From a virus: a stretch of 24,183 nucleotides of DNA. The DNA is taken from the IMG/VR virus record IMGVR_UViG_3300034073_003551, positions 1 to 24,183 of that record, one strand, 5' to 3'. The notes beneath the pieces are model-generated. The model was not told the origin of the DNA. It saw only the letters and a program-made list of their open reading frames with translations, and searched no databases. A program made the translations under genes and the position numbers. Positions 19,084 through 24,183 of this stretch are shown here, piece by piece (the stretch's first letter is position 1; every line of letters begins with the position of its first letter).

Positions 19084-20277
19084 TTACAGCTCGGCGGAGG
19101 CCAGCCAAACGCGGCCAAAAACGTAGGCATCAGTGTCAGCAGTTGTTGGAGCCACGTCATATCTAAATCCTTGAGTCGTAATCTCTCCCGTGGTTTCACT
19201 TGTTACTTGCAATGTAGAAACCGTACCTCCTGCGACTAGTGTCGGCGCAGTACGCATGGTAGTTTTATAATAAGCGTGATTGGCCAATCTGCCATTAGAG
19301 GCAACTGTTCCTCTAATAGAAACCGGAACCTGCGTGTAATACCTCTGACACAAACTTAGCTCCTGCCCGTAACTCCTACGCTCAAACGGTGTGACGACCG
19401 AGCCGACCTCAAGCTGCGCCAAGGCAAATGTGCCGCTGCTAAATTTTACGGCTGCATTAGTTCCGCCAGTTAGCGTTACTGTGCCGCCCTTGCTGATTGA
19501 ATTGCCGTCAACCGTTGCACTGGCCGTGCCAGTCCAGCTCAACGTATAAGTGCCACTAATAATGCTCAGCCCTTCAATCACCTGCTCAACACCACCGGCC
19601 GGTGCTGTCACTGTCCGGACGTTTTCGCTATCAGTCCAGGAGATTGACTGCCCAGATGTCACGACACGCCATCTATCAAGCGTGTATTCATTGGCGCCAC
19701 TGGTAGCAGTGCCAGACACATAGCCGCGTTGGTTAATAATTGGATTTCCATTAATCAGCAGGTTACGAAAACCCGAAAGCGGTCCGCCGTTCAGGTTGGC
19801 AACCTGCACTTGATCGGTGCCAGCGTCAATCTTGAACAGATTTGGCTCTGTGTCACCCTCAATCCTGAAGTCAACATCAGCGCCTCCATCATTGAATACC
19901 ACCTCAGTGGCGCCGTTGAAGTTGACGCGCTGCACACCGCCAGTAGCGATGCCAACCTGATTGGCACCAGGGCTGTAAACGCCAGTATCAGTACCGCTGT
20001 CTTTGAAATACAGGGATGGGGTAGCAGCAGTGCCGTCTTCTAGTGCGATCGTGCTCCATTCACCGTCAAGCTGATACAGCGTGATCCAGCCGCTGTTGGC
20101 AGCATTGCGGATTTTGAATAGCCCGTTCGTCGTATCCGCCCAAGGCTGGTAGGCAAACGTCGTGCTGGGTTCTGATGTGCCGCTGTTTTGACTGACAATC
20201 GCCGCCAAGGCATTGTTCAGGTCAGCACGGAACGCAGCGCCTGACTGGTTCGCAATGACGTAATCGTGTTGTGCCAT
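19084..20277 (-). CDS. Tail fibre / receptor-binding protein
   Basis: A 397-aa product. The N terminus (MAQHDYVIANQSGAAFRADL, NNALAAIVSQNSG) is a frequent fibre attachment module. A middle part with GTDTGVYSPGANQVGIATGG repeats the unit GVYSPGANQV seen in the S74 fibre (GVYSPGADQV), showing shared origin. From about residue 165 (GFRNLLINGNPIINQRG, then YTLDRWRV) it matches a jelly-roll type common in phage fibres, ending in a beta-rich tip. The start overlaps the tail-tip stop as TGATG. Confidence 0.8.
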   Translation of the reverse strand: MAQHDYVIANQSGAAFRADLNNALAAIVSQNSGTSEPSTTFAYQPWADTTNGLFKIRNAANSGWITLYQLDGEWSTIALEDGTAATPSLYFKDSGTDTGVYSPGANQVGIATGGVQRVNFNGATEVVFNDGGADVDFRIEGDTEPNLFKIDAGTDQVQVANLNGGPLSGFRNLLINGNPIINQRGYVSGTATSGANEYTLDRWRVVTSGQSISWTDSENVRTVTAPAGGVEQVIEGLSIISGTYTLSWTGTASATVDGNSISKGGTVTLTGGTNAAVKFSSGTFALAQLEVGSVVTPFERRSYGQELSLCQRYYTQVPVSIRGTVASNGRLANHAYYKTTMRTAPTLVAGGTVSTLQVTSETTGEITTQGFRYDVAPTTADTDAYVFGRVWLASAEL

Positions 20278-23200
20278 CAGATTTCCCTGCCGTACCCAGT
20301 GGCGATGTAGGTGAAGTCTCGACTGATCACGTTCGCTCCGCTGTCGTAGAAGGTGATGGTGAAACCAGTGCGAGTCTGGCTGGTAACCGTGTAATAGTTA
20401 CCTGTTGCCATATTGTAAGCCGTGATGCCAATAGCAGGTGCTTGGTAAAAGGCTTCATCAAAAGTCACGGCATACGATCCGGCACCACTGGTCAAATCGC
20501 CGACCGATTCGGTGCGTTGCTGGAGCTCCAACTCAGCGCCAAGCTCGCTGATGATGATGTTCTGCGACTCAGCTTCGCTGGTAGCGATGGTCTTGAACTG
20601 GAAGGCGCGGCCACGGGTAATGCCATTAACAAGCTCATGCCAATCGCTCCAAGTGGGCGAGCTGCCAGGATCGTCTGGGGTGGAGCGGACGTAAAGCACA
20701 GCGTTGACCTGATCCAGCACATCGCCGTCGATGTCAGTCCACGCATCAATCAAATCAGTCTGATCGTCCCAGAGATCGCCAATTTGATAGGGTGCCGTGA
20801 CAAAATACCTGCGCAGGTTTAGATCGAAAACAGCGCCTAAATCGTAAGTGCTGCCAAACTCATATTCGCCGCTGCCCTTGTTGCTGCTAGTGCCATCAAT
20901 CAGCCCTAAAGCGTCCCAATCGCCGTCTGCAGCCAAATCATCAACGAACACACCAAGAGCGAGGATCAGTCCGCTCAATGATGCGTTGTAAACCATGTTG
21001 GTGACGTTGCCATTGAATGGCGGTGACTCCAGCTCTTCCCTGTAGCTCTTGACCAGCAGGCGAGGTTGTGGTGTTGGGAGATCAACGATGGCAGTAGCGG
21101 GCGCAGTGGATCGCCTGCCACCATCGTCTTCAAACTTGATTAGATAGGTGCCCTCCAGCAGCGGCACTTGCTTTTGCGTTTGGCTACCTGCCGCGGCGCT
21201 CACAATATCCTGACTTTCTTGCCATACAGCGCCAGCAGACAACGTGCTGTGGCGGATCAATACTTTGCCGCCAAGCAGCACGTCTAGCTCAGTGGCACGG
21301 TCCCAACTGAGGATCGCTGTTGTCTCGCTGTTTGGAATAATGCTGATTCCTGTAGGCGTGGCAGGCCGCGCTGTTTTGCCGAATGTTGTTTTGGTCAGCA
21401 GCGCGGGCTGTATCGATGAGCGCAGGTTTGCACCAATGCTGTAAACCTTTATTTCGTAAACGCCTTCTATAGTGTCAAGAATTTCGTAATCTGTTCTCTT
21501 AACTGTTTGAATAGTCCAGTTGTCGCTGTCCCTACGCCATTCGACGCGGTAGAAAGGTGCATTTGCTGCTAGCTGCCAACTAACAATTAGCTTGGATTTA
21601 GCGATACCGCCTGCGTCATATAGCACTTCTTGTGCGCTTAGATTTGTTGGCGGCTCTGGAATGATGTTCAGGTCTGTAATATCACGCTGTTCCAGCGCAG
21701 TACCACGCTCGATGTAATCGTATTTGCTGGCGTTGTAAGCAATAGCGCTGATGGAGTATCGCAGCCCATCTTGCTCGCTAACGGTAAGCACCCGCCACGT
21801 TGAGGTTTGGATATTGCTTGTCTGGTAAATCCAAACACTATTGGCATTGGGTGCCACGCTGAACGCAGTGGATACCGTGATCACATCGCCAGCAATGGAT
21901 GCAATGCTGCGAGTCTCGACTGTGCCATCAGGCATGATCGCTGACAGTTCAGCGCCAGCAGCAGTCAAGCCAGTGGCATCGTCCACCGTGATTGCAGTCG
22001 TTGTTGCGCTTGCAATGCGACCACCACGCCGTGAGCCAGTGCGTACTGGATCTGCTACTTCAATAATCTGCCCTGGGCGTACAACCACACCAGCATCAAT
22101 CGAAGCAGTAAAGCTGATAATTTCGCTCTCGTAGCGTTCGGAATACAGCAGCCATTCACCGATCCGATATGCCTGCCCGCGACTTGTGCAAGCGAAAGCG
22201 CTGATTTCAGTCTTGACGACGCCGTACTTTTGAATGCCTTCGGCATCCTCAACAACCTCATATGCAATATCTCTGGTCTCGAGATCTAGGTAGCTGACAA
22301 CGCAAACGGTAGGGCGTGTTTTGCGGCTGCCGCCTTGATAGCTGAAACCTTCTTCAGTAATGTTTGCCAGTGTGAATAGATACGCTGTATCTGCTGGTTT
22401 GTCTTGACTGATCGTTAGCGCACCAGTGCTCCAATACGGCATCACCCGCATCACGGAGCACATATCATTGATCAGTTTGTACGCATCTTCTGCTGTCTGA
22501 ATGTTGACGTTGCAGGAGAAACGCGGCTCTATACCACCGAATCCATCAGGCACCAGCTCAGAGCAATACTGACTGGCGCTATAGAAGGCAAATTTGTCAA
22601 GCTGAGCTGCTTGGATGTGATCACCAAAGCCGTAACGAGTGCTTGTTAGCAGATCCCACAGGATCCACGCAGGATCGCTGCACCATTGAGCAGCGCCAAA
22701 CGTACCATTCCAGATGCCGCTGTAAATCAGCCTGCCGGTTGTGCTGTCGACTGTGGCATTGCTTGGAATCTGAACCTTGATGCCACGGATTAAATAGGAG
22801 CGTTGCGGGATGGCATTGAATTGTTCTGCATCAACGCGCAGTGCCACCAATGCGCTGTTGGGATATCGCAATTTGGCGTAAATAATTTCGGTGTAACTGG
22901 TCCAGTTGAATTTGCTGCTGATAGCAATGATTCCTGGAAGCTGTCGGTCCTCATCTGCCAGAGTTAAGCGTGTTACACGAATATCCGCCGTCGTAAAGCC
23001 AGAGGCGAGATTGATTAGATAATCACGCTGATATAGGTCCGCTGTCCTGCCGTATATGGTGTCTGTGATTACAGTTTGAAACCCGCCACTGTCATACTGA
23101 ACGGCAATAGCCAAGCTGACATCCACGCCCCATATGTCGCCTTTTTCATCGTTTGCTTGAAGTTGCGGAATTGAGATCGTGACGCGAACTGCGTTGATAT

Positions 23201-23585
23201 TGGAATCGGCGACTTGATAAGTTATTGGGCTGCCATATTGAACTTCAACCCCTACGGGCTTTTCATCTTCAATATCAGTAGCTACATAAAGCGGCGCTTG
23301 CGCTTGCGTGCCATTCCGCGTATTGACAACAACGCTTTGAAAATTGTAAGAGCCATCTGCGTTTTGAAGCGGTGTGTTATTAAGGAAAATGCTTTTCAAG
23401 CCATTCTTTAATCCCTCTATTTCGCCTTCACTAATCAAGTCAACAACAGTTGCATACTGCTTTGAATCAAGGCTATCTGGTGTGATTGTTGGCGTATAGG
23501 CGGTTTGCTGGGAACCACCGCCACCACCGCCGCCACCACCCTTACCACCACCACCGCCGCCGCCAGCACCGTAGATCCGTGTCAT
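20277..23585 (-). CDS. Tail tip attachment protein, lambda J type
   Basis: A 1102-aa product from ATG 23585, overlapping the upstream stop as TGATG; a GTG one codon earlier is less likely. A glycine-rich N terminus (about 8-30) leads to the J core: VVDLISEGEIEGLKNGLKSI, GDIWGVDVSLAIAVQYD, then CSDPAWILWDLLTSTRYGFG and AYKLINDMCSVMRVMPYW. Fibronectin-III-like segments follow (from about 640, PPTNLSAQEVLYDAGG; and about 755, TPTGISIIPNSETTAILSWD). The last 200 residues carry the outer beta region, probably contacting the receptor or fibres. Length is close to lambda J. It forms the tail tip and starts host recognition. Confidence 0.9.
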   Translation of the reverse strand: MTRIYGAGGGGGGGKGGGGGGGGGSQQTAYTPTITPDSLDSKQYATVVDLISEGEIEGLKNGLKSIFLNNTPLQNADGSYNFQSVVVNTRNGTQAQAPLYVATDIEDEKPVGVEVQYGSPITYQVADSNINAVRVTISIPQLQANDEKGDIWGVDVSLAIAVQYDSGGFQTVITDTIYGRTADLYQRDYLINLASGFTTADIRVTRLTLADEDRQLPGIIAISSKFNWTSYTEIIYAKLRYPNSALVALRVDAEQFNAIPQRSYLIRGIKVQIPSNATVDSTTGRLIYSGIWNGTFGAAQWCSDPAWILWDLLTSTRYGFGDHIQAAQLDKFAFYSASQYCSELVPDGFGGIEPRFSCNVNIQTAEDAYKLINDMCSVMRVMPYWSTGALTISQDKPADTAYLFTLANITEEGFSYQGGSRKTRPTVCVVSYLDLETRDIAYEVVEDAEGIQKYGVVKTEISAFACTSRGQAYRIGEWLLYSERYESEIISFTASIDAGVVVRPGQIIEVADPVRTGSRRGGRIASATTTAITVDDATGLTAAGAELSAIMPDGTVETRSIASIAGDVITVSTAFSVAPNANSVWIYQTSNIQTSTWRVLTVSEQDGLRYSISAIAYNASKYDYIERGTALEQRDITDLNIIPEPPTNLSAQEVLYDAGGIAKSKLIVSWQLAANAPFYRVEWRRDSDNWTIQTVKRTDYEILDTIEGVYEIKVYSIGANLRSSIQPALLTKTTFGKTARPATPTGISIIPNSETTAILSWDRATELDVLLGGKVLIRHSTLSAGAVWQESQDIVSAAAGSQTQKQVPLLEGTYLIKFEDDGGRRSTAPATAIVDLPTPQPRLLVKSYREELESPPFNGNVTNMVYNASLSGLILALGVFVDDLAADGDWDALGLIDGTSSNKGSGEYEFGSTYDLGAVFDLNLRRYFVTAPYQIGDLWDDQTDLIDAWTDIDGDVLDQVNAVLYVRSTPDDPGSSPTWSDWHELVNGITRGRAFQFKTIATSEAESQNIIISELGAELELQQRTESVGDLTSGAGSYAVTFDEAFYQAPAIGITAYNMATGNYYTVTSQTRTGFTITFYDSGANVISRDFTYIATGYGREI

Positions 23586-24183
23586 CACGCCACCACCTGC
23601 ACGGTGTCAATACCGGCGCTGATCACGACACTGCCGACGACAGTCTCGCCGTAAACAATCGGCACTGGTACGCCTTGTCTACTGGTTTGCTGGATGCCGC
23701 TGAAGCTATAGCTCTTGCGTGGGTCATTATTGTCTTGCGGTGTTCCAGGGGCGTTGATTTTGGGCGTTGGAGTTAGGAGCTGGGCGACGCCGCCAAGAAC
23801 CAGTGTTGCGCCAATGCCTACCAAGACGGTGCTAACAGCGACGGGAGCCGCTAGCCCCAAAAGCCCAATAGTTGCTCCTCCCGTAAAAAATGCTCCTGCA
23901 ATTAACAGTGCCCCTACGATGATTCGACCGGCTCCACCACCCGCACCAGCCAACACCGGAACAATCTTGATTTCCTGCTGTCCCGCAGGATCTTGAAGCT
24001 CTTTTGCAGTTAAGGCATATTTCCCCACACTCACGCGGTAATGCTGATCCGCCATGTGCTTTTCAAGCTGCGGGAAGTTCACCAGCAAAAAGCGCACTGC
24101 CTCGGCCGCACTAGCAACATCCGCCTCGAACACGCGCTGTCCCAGAAACTTGGCAAGGCGTCCGTACAGCTTGATCTTGCGCA
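23585..24183 (-). CDS. Tail assembly protein, lambda I type (5' end at window edge)
   Basis: The frame is open to the window edge: upstream of the GTG at 24133 it continues KLYGRLAKFLGQRVFEADVA, the typical family N terminus, so the true start is probably an ATG straddling position 24184. About 199 codons are visible. SVGKYALTAKEL is followed by two to three hydrophobic glycine-rich segments (GAGGGAGRIIVGALLIAGAF, GLLGLAAPVAVSTVLVGIGA) and LTPTPKINAPGTP, then YSFSGIQQTSRQGVPVPIVY. Lambda I helps form the tail tip with J and K. It directly precedes J, as in lambda. Confidence 0.85.
   Translation of the reverse strand, partial: RKIKLYGRLAKFLGQRVFEADVASAAEAVRFLLVNFPQLEKHMADQHYRVSVGKYALTAKELQDPAGQQEIKIVPVLAGAGGGAGRIIVGALLIAGAFFTGGATIGLLGLAAPVAVSTVLVGIGATLVLGGVAQLLTPTPKINAPGTPQDNNDPRKSYSFSGIQQTSRQGVPVPIVYGETVVGSVVISAGIDTVQVVA

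Noticed and set aside
20271-20822. 183-codon + strand frame opposite the tail tip gene
   Set aside because: Antisense to a clear J-type coding sequence; no family pattern and no ribosome site.
23515-23575. CCACCGCC-type microsatellite
   Set aside because: It encodes the glycine-rich N terminus of the tail tip protein, which is common in this family; no separate element needed.
1-24183. tRNA genes, attachment site, integrase, insertion sequence
   Set aside because: I looked for cloverleaf-type sequence, a recombinase or transposase pattern and matching terminal repeats, and saw none. Absence is limited to visual reading.

Overview
The window looks like part of a tailed-phage genome or prophage with siphovirus-like (lambda-type) tail genes, probably infecting a cyanobacterium. 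The phage assignment rests on a lambda I/J-like tail-tip pair, tail fibres, a two-domain endolysin, a dCTP deaminase, a RusA resolvase, and a RecB-like exonuclease with a Sak3/DUF1071-like annealing protein. The cyanobacterial assignment rests on a DUF4278-like YRG repeat protein, two members of a PPPELVQQW family that I associate with picocyanobacteria and their phages, and HIP1-like octamers. I see no integrase, terminase, portal or capsid gene, so lifestyle cannot be settled here.

Layout. (1) 1-2720 is a compositionally distinct cassette. A 53-aa gene on + (300-461) and a leftward operon of five genes (2139 to 549) converge on back-to-back terminators (468-523). Each transcript is preceded by a cluster of imperfect 15-bp inverted repeats close to TGAGAATGATTCTCA, which resembles the classical Fur box. 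The right cluster abuts four 31-bp tandem repeats (2607-2730). (2) 2721-9219 is a leftward, tightly overlapping early operon: replication-related, nuclease, zinc-ribbon and RusA genes, ending in a phage structural gene behind its own terminator and strong ribosome binding site. (3) 9220-9378 is a divergent control region with palindromes and a candidate promoter. (4) 9379-11927 is a rightward operon led by a small ribbon-helix-helix protein and the annealing protein. (5) 11905-12737 holds small genes and an HNH nuclease on +. (6) 12682-24183 is the leftward late region. Read in transcription order from the right edge it is tail assembly I, tail tip J, fibre, fibre assembly protein, S74 fibre, HNH/AP2 nuclease, a run of very small genes, holin-like genes, endolysin and dCTP deaminase.

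The recombination module is split: the exonuclease is on the left arm, the annealing protein on the right arm, with the palindromic control region between them. Many genes overlap by ATGA, GTGA or TGATG, which fixed several starts. Ten genes shorter than 60 codons were read directly from the sequence.

The most unusual features are the Fur-box-like arrays around the 300-2139 cassette, the 31-bp repeats next to them, a recurring CCCAATCGC leader word before cassette starts, and a long open frame without a start codon that is in the -1 frame of the holin-like gene across a C6 tract.
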